Shown here one piece after another: positions 45,110 to 54,847 of a stretch of DNA of 64,000 nucleotides. The notes under the pieces were generated by a model. It saw only the letters and a list, made by a program, of their open reading frames with translations, was not told the origin of the DNA and searched no databases. The position numbers and the translations under genes were made by a program. Positions within the stretch are counted from its first letter, which is position 1. Every line of letters begins with the position of its first letter. The stretch is from assembly GCA_964351985.1 (NCBI GenBank), contig CAYGPR010000003.1, forward strand, positions 62,001 through 126,000. Reading direction: 5' to 3'. Source of the DNA: Meishania sp964351985. Lineage in GTDB: Bacteria > Bacteroidota > Bacteroidia > Flavobacteriales > Flavobacteriaceae.

Positions 45110-46411
45110 ATGCATGAAGTTACAAGAATTCCGAACCAAATCAAAGTCAGCTTCGTCTTTCTTATTGTATTGATATCGTTACTGTTAACTTCTTGTTCGA
45201 GCACAAAGAAAATAATCCGGGAAGATATGTCAAGACTCGTCAATTCCAATACATTCGAAAATCAATTCACAGGATTTTTATTGGTCGACCCACAAAAAGG
45301 AGATACACTCTTCGACCAGAATGCCAACAAGTATTTTACCCCGGCAAGCAATACCAAAATATTCACCTTGTTCACCGCAATGAAATTGCTTCCAGAAAAA
45401 ATTCCCTCATTAAAGTACATCACAAGAAACGACACCCTTTTTATCTCAGGAACGGGCGACCCTAGTGCGTTACACCTTTACTTTAAGGATTCTACCGCTA
45501 TCTCCTTTCTAAAAAACAAAAGAAATATCGCCTTGTTTTTTGAAAATTTTCAGGAAGAAAAATATGGTCCGGGATGGGCCTGGGACGATTATCAGTATTA
45601 CTATCAACCCGAACGGGGAAGTTTTCCATTATATGGCAATGTGGTCACGCTGTTCAACGATCCGGAAAAAAGTAGTACTCCAGATTACTTTAGTGATAGC
45701 ATTATAGACCTGGACCATACCCTTGATCGCGAAGATGAAAAGAATGTATTTTATTATTCCTCCGAAAGAAAGGACACTCTAGAAATTCCGTTTCGTACCG
45801 ACACAACCCTGACCCGTAGGCTACTAGAGAAGCTACTAGACAAAGAAATCACCCACACCACAACCATGCCAGCTGGCAAAAAGTCTATTTTATATAGTGT
45901 TCCGACCGATTCGGTCTTAAAAAGAATGATGCATGAGAGCGATAATTTTTTAGCGGAACAATTGATGATCCTTTCCTCCTCGATGTTGTCGGATACACTC
46001 AATTTCGCCAAAGCACGTGACCATATCCTTGAAAATGAACTCAACGGGTTAGAACAACCTCCTAGATGGGTCGATGGTTCCGGACTTTCCCGGTACAATC
46101 TGTTCACTCCGAAATCGATGGTGCAAGTCTTGTCGAAAATGTACACTGAAGTATCTCTAGAACGTCTTTTGTACTTCTTCCCCGCGGGAGGAACAAATGG
46201 AACTTTAGAGAACTGGTACGGTGCAGAAACGCCATATGTCTACGCAAAATCGGGAAGTCTTGGCAATGTGTACTGTTTAAGCGGCTATTTGCTCACCAAA
46301 TCGGGCAAAACCTTGATTTTCAGTTTTATGAACAATCATTTTCTGCAACCAAGCGCTGAGATTAAGAGACGAATGCAAATGGTCTTTGAGGGAATACGGG
46401 ATGAATATTAA
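45110..46411 (+). CDS. D-alanyl-D-alanine carboxypeptidase/endopeptidase, S13-like lipoprotein
   Basis: The ATG at 45110 is preferred to a TTG at 45101; 433 residues. A lipoprotein signal ends at Cys29 (LLLTSC). Penicillin-binding motifs: SNTK (80-83), SDN in MMHESDNFLAEQLM and KSG in YAKSGSLGNVY (KTG variant). The order and size fit peptidase family S13 (DacB/PBP4), which trims or cuts peptidoglycan peptides. It is monocistronic, and its 3' flank carries a REP-like palindromic repeat. Confidence 0.88.
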   Translation: MHEVTRIPNQIKVSFVFLIVLISLLLTSCSSTKKIIREDMSRLVNSNTFENQFTGFLLVDPQKGDTLFDQNANKYFTPASNTKIFTLFTAMKLLPEKIPSLKYITRNDTLFISGTGDPSALHLYFKDSTAISFLKNKRNIALFFENFQEEKYGPGWAWDDYQYYYQPERGSFPLYGNVVTLFNDPEKSSTPDYFSDSIIDLDHTLDREDEKNVFYYSSERKDTLEIPFRTDTTLTRRLLEKLLDKEITHTTTMPAGKKSILYSVPTDSVLKRMMHESDNFLAEQLMILSSSMLSDTLNFAKARDHILENELNGLEQPPRWVDGSGLSRYNLFTPKSMVQVLSKMYTEVSLERLLYFFPAGGTNGTLENWYGAETPYVYAKSGSLGNVYCLSGYLLTKSGKTLIFSFMNNHFLQPSAEIKRRMQMVFEGIRDEY

Positions 46412-46414
46412 AAT

Positions 46415-46521
46415 CGTCATTGCTAGCAGCAACACCTCCTAAAAGAGAAGGTCTGGTGACGCGGCAATCTGTTGACTGTTGAGACGGGTTCAACAGATTA
46501 CTTCGCTTCGCGCGCAATGAT
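46415..46521. repeat. REP-like palindromic repeat, copy 1
   Basis: The left arm begins CGTCATTGC and the right ends GCGCAATGAT. Inside are GCGGCAATCTGTTG (46470-46483) and its partner CAACAGATT (46491-46499). The same core sequences occur at 60719-60853. It lies between convergent genes. Confidence 0.7.
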
Positions 46522-46522
46522 A

Positions 46523-47107
46523 TTAATCGAATAACCCCTTCATAACCGCATACTGCAACAAAATAATCGTCTTCGAATCATTGATTTCTCCTGACGCCAT
46601 CATTTCTAAAGCTTTTTTAATGGTAATTTCCAAAACTTCGATATTCTCGGTTTCATCTTCGGCACCGCCGCCCTCCCCTACTTTCATGCGGTCTTCATAC
46701 GCACCAACGAATAAATAGAGTATTTCGGTCACGGAGCCTGGAGACATGAAGGTTTCAAAAACCCGCTGTACGTTATCGATGTGATAACCCGTTTCTTCTT
46801 CGACCTCTTTTCTGATACAATCTTCGGGGTTGTCGCCATCCAAAAGTCCGGCACAGACTTCGATCATCATACCGTCTTCGTTCCCGTTCACATAGGTCGG
46901 CATACGGAATTGTCGTGTCAAGACCACTGTACCCTTCTTTTTGTTGTACAATAGAATCGCCGCTCCGTTTCCACGGTCATAGGCTTCGCGGTGCTGGGTT
47001 TCCCAACGGCCATCATCTTTTTGATACTCGAACGTAAACTTGTTCAGCGTGTACCAATTGTCGGAGAGCAACTCTTTTTTGATGTTTCTTATTCGACTAT
47101 TTTTCAT
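46523..47107 (-). CDS. nudK: Nudix hydrolase, NudK-like (GDP-mannose pyrophosphatase type)
   Basis: The start at 47107 (MKNSRIRNIKKELLSDNW) is the canonical NudK beginning; 194 residues. The Nudix box reads GLLDGDNPEDCIRKEVEEETGY, with the preceding RQFRMPTYVNGNE, and a late SPGSVTE. NudK cleaves GDP-mannose or other nucleotide sugars. The upstream region shares a 16-mer with the divergent DUF885 gene. Confidence 0.85.
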   Translation of the reverse strand: MKNSRIRNIKKELLSDNWYTLNKFTFEYQKDDGRWETQHREAYDRGNGAAILLYNKKKGTVVLTRQFRMPTYVNGNEDGMMIEVCAGLLDGDNPEDCIRKEVEEETGYHIDNVQRVFETFMSPGSVTEILYLFVGAYEDRMKVGEGGGAEDETENIEVLEITIKKALEMMASGEINDSKTIILLQYAVMKGLFD

Positions 47108-47148
47108 ATAACAAAGATATAGACTGCGATTGGGTTTTAATACGCGAG

Positions 47149-47303
47149 CTCGTCTTGAGTTAATGTTTGTAACCGAGAATGAAGGCTTTTGTGTTTTGAT
47201 GAAGTCATTTTTTGGTTGCATAGCCATAGCTACGGAAGCTTAAAATGGTAAAATCAGGGCGCAAAATTTGAAATTCGCAGGTAAAAGATTAACTCAAGAC
47301 GAG
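47149..47303. repeat. Perfect 16-bp inverted repeat bracketing the nudK/DUF885 divergent promoter region
   Basis: CTCGTCTTGAGTTAAT at 47149-47164 and its exact reverse complement at 47288-47303, 123 bp apart. Each copy points the same way relative to its own downstream gene: 41 bp before the nudK ATG and 61 bp before the DUF885 ATG. It may be a shared operator/leader element or the ends of a small (155-bp) mobile element. No flanking duplication was seen. Confidence 0.55.
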
Positions 47304-47364
47304 TTCCATAGCTATTCCGCATTAATTGCTATCTTTCTCAGCCAAGAGCGAATGAATTCCAATT

Positions 47365-49089
47365 ATGAAGCCAATACTTTACCGACTACTAATTCTTTTA
47401 TTTTTTGTGTGTTCGACCACCTCATCACAACACCTTGGAGAACAGTATATCAACGCCTGGAAACAATTCTATCCCTCAAAGGCACTTTCAAGTGGCATCC
47501 GTCCCTCGATTTTTCAGTATGAAGACTTTTCCGCAGAGCGGATTGCGGACTGGTTGGCCTTCAACCAAAAAACCCTTGAACAACTGGTTACGGCCAAAGC
47601 CGATGAAATAGACCGAATCGATAGGCGGTTACTTCGGGTACAAGTTCAATCCGAAATTGATTTATGGACGAAGTTATCTACACAAACTAGTTCCATAACG
47701 CTATACAGCAAAGCCATTGCCAAAAGTTTGGAACCCGTCTTGAGGGCCAATTATCTGTTGGGAAATGAAAAAACCGAATTGATTTGTCAACGACTTGATG
47801 CGGTAAACCAACTTTGTGAAGCGGCAAAAACGAATTTAATCCAAGTTACCGAAGATGATTTGGAAAAAGGTATTGCACATCTAAAATCCACATTGGAATT
47901 CTACAAAAATGACCTATCGGAAAGTATTAAAAAAGATAGCTTCCTCAACCGATGCAAGAACTTCGATGTGCTGTTGAGCGATGCCATTGGAGGCATCGAA
48001 CAGTTGCTGACATTTTCGGAATACACATTACAAAAGAATACCAAACCATCTACGGATATTCTTGGGCGTGATGAGTATGCAAGACAATTAAAATTGTATA
48101 CGGATAGCGAATTGACCCCCGAAGAGCTTTCAAAGATGGCATTGCAAGAAATTGAGGCTGTACGGAAACTTATGGTCGAGGTTTCAAAAAAGTATTTGAA
48201 AACGGAATATCAGAATGATCCGATTCCCGAAGACGCCAATACGTTGACCTTAAAAGCCTTGGCCGATATGGAAAAAGACGCACCTTTACATGCTGCCGAC
48301 TACCTGCAATTTTGGAACGAACTAGCCGAAGCGGCTGTGGACTTTATTGCGGAACATAACATCGCTACGCTCCCCAAGAATGAAACGCTCAAAATAGTAA
48401 CCGCTCCCGAAAGTGCGGGTCCGGCAGCGCGGATAGGCTGGGTAGCCAGTGCGCCGCCCTTCGACCCCAATCCGATGACCACGTTGAATTTGCCATCGAT
48501 TCCGGATACACTGCCCCGGCAAGAACAAATCGATTTTTGGGCATCCTTCAACCGACCTTTCAACCGGATAATCGTGATTCACGAATTGTTCCCGGGACAT
48601 TATATGCAACTGAAAATAAGTAGGGAAACCCCACATCCGCTTCGCCTATTATTTCCATATGGGATTTACATCGAGGGCTGGGCCACCTTCACGGAAAAGG
48701 TACTTTTAGATGCAGGTTGGGAATCGGGAAACCCATTGACACTTTTGGCGCATTTGCGAAAACGACTGGAAAATGCCAACCGTGCCTATACGTCCGTACA
48801 GGTGCATTGCAAGGGTTGGAGCCAAGAACAAGTGATGCAATTCTCGACGGAAACCTCATTGCTGGCCCCGCAATTTGCCAAAAGTCTCTGGGGCCGGATC
48901 ATGAACTCCCCCATGCAGTTGACTTCCTATTATTTGGGCGGCGCACAGTTTAGAGAACTGTTCTTAGCTGAAAAAGAGCGGCTCGGCGCTGCCTTTGACC
49001 TAAAACATTTTATGGATACGATTATGCGAGCGGGACCCATACCCATCGATGAATTCTACGAACTATTCAAGAACTCAGCAACACACTAG
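47365..49089 (+). CDS. Exported DUF885 protein, putative zinc peptidase-like
   Basis: 574 residues with a signal peptide (LYRLLILLFFVCS, ending SSQ). The DUF885 family motif HELFPGH (406-412) resembles a HExxxGH zinc site, followed by EGWATFTEKVLLDAGW. The N-terminal part is helical. Some relatives are believed to be metallopeptidases, but activity is mostly untested. It begins a tight four-gene plus-strand run (aldo/keto reductase, antiporter, TIGR04076-like). Confidence 0.85.
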   Translation: MKPILYRLLILLFFVCSTTSSQHLGEQYINAWKQFYPSKALSSGIRPSIFQYEDFSAERIADWLAFNQKTLEQLVTAKADEIDRIDRRLLRVQVQSEIDLWTKLSTQTSSITLYSKAIAKSLEPVLRANYLLGNEKTELICQRLDAVNQLCEAAKTNLIQVTEDDLEKGIAHLKSTLEFYKNDLSESIKKDSFLNRCKNFDVLLSDAIGGIEQLLTFSEYTLQKNTKPSTDILGRDEYARQLKLYTDSELTPEELSKMALQEIEAVRKLMVEVSKKYLKTEYQNDPIPEDANTLTLKALADMEKDAPLHAADYLQFWNELAEAAVDFIAEHNIATLPKNETLKIVTAPESAGPAARIGWVASAPPFDPNPMTTLNLPSIPDTLPRQEQIDFWASFNRPFNRIIVIHELFPGHYMQLKISRETPHPLRLLFPYGIYIEGWATFTEKVLLDAGWESGNPLTLLAHLRKRLENANRAYTSVQVHCKGWSQEQVMQFSTETSLLAPQFAKSLWGRIMNSPMQLTSYYLGGAQFRELFLAEKERLGAAFDLKHFMDTIMRAGPIPIDEFYELFKNSATH

Positions 49090-49092
49090 ACT

Positions 49093-50136
49093 ATGCAGCG
49101 ATTCGAGCTTCAACCCGGCTACTCGATTTCAAGGGTGATCAAAGGAGGGTGGCATTTGGCCGGTGGCCACGGAAACATTGATGAAAAAGAGGCTATCGAA
49201 GACATGCGGATGTTTGTCAAAGCAGGTATTACGACCTTCGATTGTGCGGATATTTATACCGGTGTCGAAGAATTGATAGGAAGGTTCAGAAAAACATATA
49301 AAGACGAATTTCGGTCAGGCGAACTTGCCCCGATTCAGGTTCACACCAAATACGTACCGGATTATAGTGTGTTGGAGACGTTGAAAAAGGATGATACCGT
49401 AAAAATCATTGATCGCTCTCTAAGGCGACTGGGAGTCGAACGGCTCGATTTAGTACAATTCGCTTGGTGGGATTATAACTTCCCCAAGTATGTCCAGACT
49501 GCGTTACACTTATCCGAATTGCAAAAACAGGGCAAAATCAGGTACATTGGAGTTACGAATTTCGATACGGCGCGTATTAAGGAAATGATTGATGCAGGAA
49601 TCACTATTTCCGCCAACCAAGTGCAATATTCGGTGCTCGACCGTCGTGTGGAAAAAGAAATGACCGACTTGGTGCAAGAACATAATATTCCATATTTGTG
49701 TTACGGCACCGTCGCCGGTGGATTCTTAAGCGACCGCTATCTCGACGCCGAAGACCCCCCCCAACCGCATGAAAATCGTTCCTTGACCAAGTACCGCTTG
49801 ATCATCGATGAATTTGGCGGATACGCCCTTTTTCAAAAAACACTTCATGTACTTCGGGAAATTGCGAATCAATATCAAGTAGGTGTCGCTGAAGTAGCCA
49901 GCAAATACATCCTTCAAAAACCGATTGTCGGAGGAGTCATCATCGGCGCGCGAAATCGAAAACACCTCAGCGCGCTACAACAACTCGACACCTTCGAGTT
50001 GGATGAAAGCGATTTAAAAAAAATAGCGGATATCGTTTTACAAAGCCAAGGACCAAAGGGTCCCTTCTATGCTTTAGAACGTGACAAGACCGGAAAACAT
50101 GGCTCCATTATGAAATACAACCTTAACGAAAGCTAG
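49093..50136 (+). CDS. Aldo/keto reductase
   Basis: 347 residues, no signal peptide. The fold's landmarks are FDCADIYTGVEELIG (Asp and Tyr of the tetrad), GVERLDLVQFAWWD, GKIRYIGVTNFD and, near the end, VGGVIIGARNRKHL for NADPH binding. The substrate is probably a small aldehyde or sugar. It starts 3 bp after the DUF885 stop and ends 4 bp before the antiporter start, so co-expression is very likely. Confidence 0.88.
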   Translation: MQRFELQPGYSISRVIKGGWHLAGGHGNIDEKEAIEDMRMFVKAGITTFDCADIYTGVEELIGRFRKTYKDEFRSGELAPIQVHTKYVPDYSVLETLKKDDTVKIIDRSLRRLGVERLDLVQFAWWDYNFPKYVQTALHLSELQKQGKIRYIGVTNFDTARIKEMIDAGITISANQVQYSVLDRRVEKEMTDLVQEHNIPYLCYGTVAGGFLSDRYLDAEDPPQPHENRSLTKYRLIIDEFGGYALFQKTLHVLREIANQYQVGVAEVASKYILQKPIVGGVIIGARNRKHLSALQQLDTFELDESDLKKIADIVLQSQGPKGPFYALERDKTGKHGSIMKYNLNES

Positions 50137-50140
50137 TCCC

Positions 50141-51562
50141 TTGAAAATCGATTCCCCACGAGAGAACACACGCAACATCCAATTTTATGGAGGGGTATTT
50201 GGTGCACTCTTGCCCTTCATTATTTTTATTGTCGGCGTTGTGGTTATCGCCTTATCGGGTGCATCTGATGAGCGTGGCTTTTGGCCGGTACTTATTTTGG
50301 CCCTTGGGGTCGGACTTATTTTGGCCAAAAATCGTACAGACTTTTCCCAGACGGTTATTTCGGGGATGTCGCAACAGATCGTAATGATCATGATTACGGC
50401 TTGGATCTTGGCCTCCATCATCGGTATTTTGATGACCCTTACGGGATTCGTGGAAGCCCTGATTTGGATTTCAAACCAGCTTAGCCTAAACGGAACAGGT
50501 TTCGTCGTCGCCACCTTTATCATTTGCTGTGTCGTTTCCCTCTCTACGGGTTCAAGTTTCGCTACCATTTTGATCTGTAGTCCTCTGCTATATCCGACAG
50601 GAGGAATTCTTGGCGCACACTTGCCTTCCTTGGCCGGGGCCATCATCGGTGGTGCGACTTTTGGGGATTTTATCGCCCCGATTTCCGACACGACCATTGC
50701 GAGTGCTTTGTCCCAAAATGCCAAAATCGGGGATGCCGTAAAAAGTCGGTTCAAATATATCGTGCCGGCGGCACTTTTTGCCTTGGTCGGATATGCCATT
50801 ACAGCAAGTTGGTTCAGTACGGAAGGTACGGCTGATGCATCTCTAATTACGGGCAGCCCAGCGGGATTACCCATGCTCTTGGTTCCCGCACTTATTATTT
50901 TCCTTTTTCTAAAAGGAAAACACCTCTTGCACGGACTTTTATTCGGACTCCTTTTCGGTACGGCATTAGGGCTTGTTTTGGGACTATTGCAATGGGATCA
51001 AGTACTTTCATTGGATCTCGAAAATTTCGCAGCAAAGAGTTTTGTCATCGATGGTATTAACCGGGCCGTAGGCATCAGTATTTTTACGCTCTTATTGATG
51101 GGTCTCGTAGAAACCCTCAAAGCAAGTGGACTCCTAAATCGATTGGTGGATTTTGCCACCCTACGCACCCAAACCGAAAAACAGGCCGAACTATGGATAT
51201 CTGCTGTAATGAGTATGGCCGTTTTATTGACGACACATAGTATCGTGGCTATTTTGACAGTGGCCGATTTTACAAAAAAAACCGGTAAGCAATGGCATAT
51301 TTCGAAAATCAGGCGCGCCAATTTGTTAAGTTTGATTGCCTGTGTTTTCCCGTTTTTGCTGCCCTATTTTATTCCTGTGATTTTGATGGCAAACATGACC
51401 TCTACGGGAAAAGAATTTGGAATACCCCAAGTGAGTCCGTTTGAGGTAGGTTTATACAACTTTATGTCATGGGGCCTTTTGCTTGCCGTACTAATAACCG
51501 TTATTTTCGGAATCGGTAGAACACAAGAAAAACAAGAAAAACAAGAAAAAGATGAGCGATAA
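50141..51562 (+). CDS. NhaC-type Na+/H+ antiporter-like membrane transporter
   Basis: 473 residues, around 11-12 TM helices. The start is a TTG at 50141, chosen because it follows the aldo/keto reductase stop by 4 bp and no ATG fits. The typical NhaC/IT-superfamily segment GGATFGDFIAPISDTTIAS is intact near residue 170. NhaC members exchange Na+ with H+ or carry organic acids. In this operon, a substrate symporter or antiporter for a catabolic compound is plausible. The C-terminus is charged (EKQEKQEKDER). Confidence 0.85.
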   Translation: MKIDSPRENTRNIQFYGGVFGALLPFIIFIVGVVVIALSGASDERGFWPVLILALGVGLILAKNRTDFSQTVISGMSQQIVMIMITAWILASIIGILMTLTGFVEALIWISNQLSLNGTGFVVATFIICCVVSLSTGSSFATILICSPLLYPTGGILGAHLPSLAGAIIGGATFGDFIAPISDTTIASALSQNAKIGDAVKSRFKYIVPAALFALVGYAITASWFSTEGTADASLITGSPAGLPMLLVPALIIFLFLKGKHLLHGLLFGLLFGTALGLVLGLLQWDQVLSLDLENFAAKSFVIDGINRAVGISIFTLLLMGLVETLKASGLLNRLVDFATLRTQTEKQAELWISAVMSMAVLLTTHSIVAILTVADFTKKTGKQWHISKIRRANLLSLIACVFPFLLPYFIPVILMANMTSTGKEFGIPQVSPFEVGLYNFMSWGLLLAVLITVIFGIGRTQEKQEKQEKDER

Positions 51563-51914
51563 AAAACCACTTCGGGGCGATCAATTCGAACTATACTACC
51601 TAAGCATTGACCTCGAAGAAATAAAAGGCAACTGCACGTGCAACATGACTATTGGCGATACCTTTTATTTAAAAGGTGGGAAAATATCGCTGCCCGAAAA
51701 GAGTGATTTCTGTTTGTATGCGATGCAGTCGACCATTCCACTTCTGCCCACCAAACAACGTAAAAACCACTCCGCTGACTGGATGGAAACCGATTCAAGA
51801 GTCGTCTGCCCAGATCCAGCCTGCCAACTGGTCATGCGAATTAATCGTGATTCGCTTCGGGTGCTGGATCATGATGATGTGAGTCCGATTAAGTGGGAGA
51901 AGGGTAAGGAATAA
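51552..51914 (+). CDS. TIGR04076-like small cysteine-rich protein
   Basis: 120 residues. It shows GDTFYLKGGKISLPEKSDFC, CLYAMQSTIPLLPTKQR and CPDPACQLVMRI: conserved cysteines near 34-36, 55 and 80-85. This resembles the TIGR04076 family of unknown function, though I am not certain. It overlaps the antiporter gene by 11 bp (ATG inside its 3' end), so it is translationally linked to the transporter operon. Confidence 0.7.
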   Translation: MSDKKPLRGDQFELYYLSIDLEEIKGNCTCNMTIGDTFYLKGGKISLPEKSDFCLYAMQSTIPLLPTKQRKNHSADWMETDSRVVCPDPACQLVMRINRDSLRVLDHDDVSPIKWEKGKE

Positions 51915-52001
51915 ATTACTCTAACTAGATTTTATCTAAAGAGGGCAAAAGATTATTCTTATATGAAATTAAGGTGTAACACATTTACCAAAACTATCTA
52001 A

Positions 52002-52394
52002 ATGGAAAAAACAGTATTCAATAATCAAACCTTTTACACATTTCTACTAATTGGATTAGGAATTATATCATGTTGGAATTTATACACATTTTCAATGACT
52101 CAAAATTTGATAGCCCTTATTCCAGCAGTTGTTCAATTAATAATTCTTATCCTGATATTAACAAAAAATAAGCACGCAAAATTGGGAATTAAGATTTGGT
52201 CGATATTACTAATCGTAGGTCCAAGTCTTTCAATTCTGGGAAAAACTATACAAATTTTATTAGGCGATGATGTTTTAGGCAAAGTTGGTCCTCTTATTAT
52301 TCAAATACTGATATTATTCGCTGGACTTACCATCTATCACTATAATACTACGACCGTGGAAGTGAAATTGGTGGACGGAAAGGAATTAGAATAA
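52002..52394 (+). CDS. Four-TM membrane protein of unknown family
   Basis: 130 residues with about four hydrophobic helices (YTFLLIGLGIIS, ALIPAVVQLIILILILT, IWSILLIVGPSLSIL, GPLIIQILILFAGLTI) and a charged tail. It is more A+T-rich than its neighbours. No family was recognised, and no tight linkage to the gene before or after (87 and 109 bp gaps). Confidence 0.6.
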   Translation: MEKTVFNNQTFYTFLLIGLGIISCWNLYTFSMTQNLIALIPAVVQLIILILILTKNKHAKLGIKIWSILLIVGPSLSILGKTIQILLGDDVLGKVGPLIIQILILFAGLTIYHYNTTTVEVKLVDGKELE

Positions 52395-52503
52395 AAAACG
52401 TGTTACTTTTACTAGTGATGTCCTAGCGTGTTTACAAAGTCCAGTAATTCTTTTCAATTGACCTTTAAAATTGTAAATTCCCCTTCCCTAAAAACCAATA
52501 CAA

Positions 52504-54231
52504 ATGCAATTCAAAAAATCCTTTTTATTAGGCCTAGCAATAGGCCTCCTACTAATCAAGAGCTGTACAACTCCCAAAAAAGAATCCGCTACCCTGATCA
52601 TTTATGGCGGACCCATTTATACGGTAGATTCCGTTCAGGCCAAGGTCGAAGCGGTCGCTACCAAAGACAATAAAATTCTCTTTGCCGGTAGTCTTGCGGA
52701 AGCCGAGCAATATAAAACCGACCAGACTAAAATCATCGATTTGGCAGGCAAGACCATGACCCCAGGGCTGATCGAAGGGCACGGGCATTTTATGGGACTG
52801 GGCTATAATGAATTGAACCTTGACCTGATGAACACGACCAGCTATCAAGAAATCGTCGATGCCGTGGCCGAAAAAGTCAAGACGGCTGCGCCCGGCGAAT
52901 GGATCACGGGGCGAGGCTGGCACCAAAGCAAATGGACCGAAATGCCGGAGGATACGGTCAACGGCTTTCAAACACATTATCGGTTAAGTGAGGTATCGCC
53001 CAATAATCCAGTATACTTGAGCCATGCCAGCGGCCATGCAGGATTTGCCAATGCCAAAGCTATGCAAATTGCTGGTGTCGAAGTATTGCCCAAAGATGGT
53101 ATCGACAAATTGGAAATCGAAGGTGGTGAAGTTATGCGAGACGGCTTGGGAAGACCTACGGGTATTTTCAACGAGCGGGCGCAAAGTTTAATTCAAAAGC
53201 ATATTCCAGAAAGCACTTCCGAGCAAGATAATAAAGCATTTGAACTGGCCGTGGCTGCCTGCCACCGAAATGGCATTACCGGATTTCACGATGCCGGAAT
53301 CGGTCGCGAGACCATTGCGCTCTATGACCAAATGAAGACGGCCGATAAGATGAAAATCCGTTTGTACGCTATGCTTACGGGCTGGGACAAAGAATTGCTC
53401 GGCGAATGGTACGAAAAAGGACCTTTGGTCGATCCCGATCATTTAGTGACCATCCGCTCCGTAAAATTGAACTGTGATGGAGCTTTGGGCTCCCGAGGAG
53501 CATGGCTGTTGGAACCTTATACGGATCGCCCGGGACACTACGGGCACGAAACGCTGCCCATGGAAATGGTCGATGAAACCTCTCGAAACGGATTGAAACA
53601 TGGTTTTCAAGTATGCTCGCACGCCATCGGTGATCGGGCCAACCAAGAAATACTTAATCGATATGAGTCGGCTTTTGAGGAATTGCCCGAGCTGACCAAC
53701 GACCATCGCTTTCGTATCGAACATGCGCAGCATCTGCATCCTGATGATATTCCCCGTTTCGCGGAGTTGGGGGTCATTCCGGCGATGCAAGCGGTGCATC
53801 TGTCTTCGGACCGACCTTGGGCCATCGACCGTTTGGGCGAAAAACGCATCAAGGAAGGGGCTTATATGTGGCAAGCTCTATTGAAAAGCGGAATCCCCGT
53901 AGTGAATGGTACCGATGTGCCCGTAGAACCTTTGAACCCTATTGCCAGCCTGTACGCAAGTGTGAGTCGAAAAACCTTAAAAGGTACTCCCGAGGGAGGT
54001 TACGAACCCGAACAAAAAATGACCCGGGAACAGGCTTTGAAGTCCTATACCCTGGATGCCGCCTATGGTGCTTTCGAAGAGGATATCAAAGGCTCCATTA
54101 CGCCGGGAAAACTCGCCGATTTTACGATTTATAGCCAAGATTTGATGACCGTTCCCGAAGAAGACTATTTGAATACGGAAATTGAAATGACCATTTTTGA
54201 TGGGAAGGTAGTGTATACGAAAGGGGAATAA
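52504..54231 (+). CDS. YtcJ-like amidohydrolase lipoprotein
   Basis: 575 residues with a lipoprotein signal (LLLIKSC, Cys21). The amidohydrolase family 3 (PF07969) domain carries the H93-G-H95 metal motif, GFHDAG, the Lys-region KLNCDGALGSRGAW, a later CSHAIGD and GTDVPVEPLNP. Relatives are broad hydrolases with unknown natural substrates. The lipoprotein signal predicts that it acts at the envelope. It lies between the transporter run and the divergent GMC pair. Confidence 0.88.
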   Translation: MQFKKSFLLGLAIGLLLIKSCTTPKKESATLIIYGGPIYTVDSVQAKVEAVATKDNKILFAGSLAEAEQYKTDQTKIIDLAGKTMTPGLIEGHGHFMGLGYNELNLDLMNTTSYQEIVDAVAEKVKTAAPGEWITGRGWHQSKWTEMPEDTVNGFQTHYRLSEVSPNNPVYLSHASGHAGFANAKAMQIAGVEVLPKDGIDKLEIEGGEVMRDGLGRPTGIFNERAQSLIQKHIPESTSEQDNKAFELAVAACHRNGITGFHDAGIGRETIALYDQMKTADKMKIRLYAMLTGWDKELLGEWYEKGPLVDPDHLVTIRSVKLNCDGALGSRGAWLLEPYTDRPGHYGHETLPMEMVDETSRNGLKHGFQVCSHAIGDRANQEILNRYESAFEELPELTNDHRFRIEHAQHLHPDDIPRFAELGVIPAMQAVHLSSDRPWAIDRLGEKRIKEGAYMWQALLKSGIPVVNGTDVPVEPLNPIASLYASVSRKTLKGTPEGGYEPEQKMTREQALKSYTLDAAYGAFEEDIKGSITPGKLADFTIYSQDLMTVPEEDYLNTEIEMTIFDGKVVYTKGE

Positions 54232-54244
54232 TAACTCCTTTGTT

Positions 54245-54841
54245 TTATCCTAAACTCCAACGGTTACCGACTTCCGAGACAGGCTTGCAAGGTTCATAGT
54301 TACCGGGAACAGGATCATAGCTCAAAACATTTTCCCCGATTTCCTCCGAAGTAAGATAGGCCCAGATCGCCATAGATTTCATGGATCGGTAAAATCCGAT
54401 GGGTTCTTGGTCTCCAACGGTCTTTCCCCAGACTCCGGGATTGAATTTCCCTGAGGATTTCTCAGCGGCCTTCAATACCTCCTTTTTTTTCTCCTCGCTC
54501 AGATTGGCGAAAACATCCCCATGATCGGTTTTGCAATCGGCATTGAACGCGGCAATGTCCGCCCGGATTTGTTGTTGGGCATCCTCCGTATAACTTTTGG
54601 CGATCACCTTATCGATAAAGAGGTCCGCTTTCACATCCAAGGCGCCAGGGGTATCGGTACGCGGTAGTATCGTATCGACCAAAGAAGAGACGGTTTTGGC
54701 TTCGTTTTCAGAGAGAATTTCTGGTTGCCAAGTCAATCGCTGCTCATCTTTACATGATTGTAGCAAAGAAAGCATCGAAGGCATGGCAACGGCCACACCG
54801 GCCAATAATCCTGTTTTTTTTAAGGCGCTTCTTCTATTCAT
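54245..54841 (-). CDS. Gluconate 2-dehydrogenase subunit 3-like protein (partner of GMC oxidoreductase)
   Basis: 198 residues with a Tat-type signal (MNRRSALKKTGLL) ending in a lipobox-like LLQSC. The family (PF13618) body shows LVDTILPRTDTPGALD and AIWAYLTSEEIGENVLSYDPVPG. Such proteins escort and support periplasmic FAD-GMC dehydrogenases acting on sugars. The GMC gene precedes it by 6 bp on the same strand. No cytochrome c subunit gene is visible next to them. Confidence 0.88.
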   Translation of the reverse strand: MNRRSALKKTGLLAGVAVAMPSMLSLLQSCKDEQRLTWQPEILSENEAKTVSSLVDTILPRTDTPGALDVKADLFIDKVIAKSYTEDAQQQIRADIAAFNADCKTDHGDVFANLSEEKKKEVLKAAEKSSGKFNPGVWGKTVGDQEPIGFYRSMKSMAIWAYLTSEEIGENVLSYDPVPGNYEPCKPVSEVGNRWSLG

Positions 54842-54847
54842 AATGGT

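Noticed and set aside
50185..50874. Long antisense open frame (229 codons) inside the antiporter gene
   Set aside because: It mirrors a strongly supported membrane protein and its translation is Pro/Lys/Thr-rich with no recognisable domain; the plus-strand gene explains the codon pattern.
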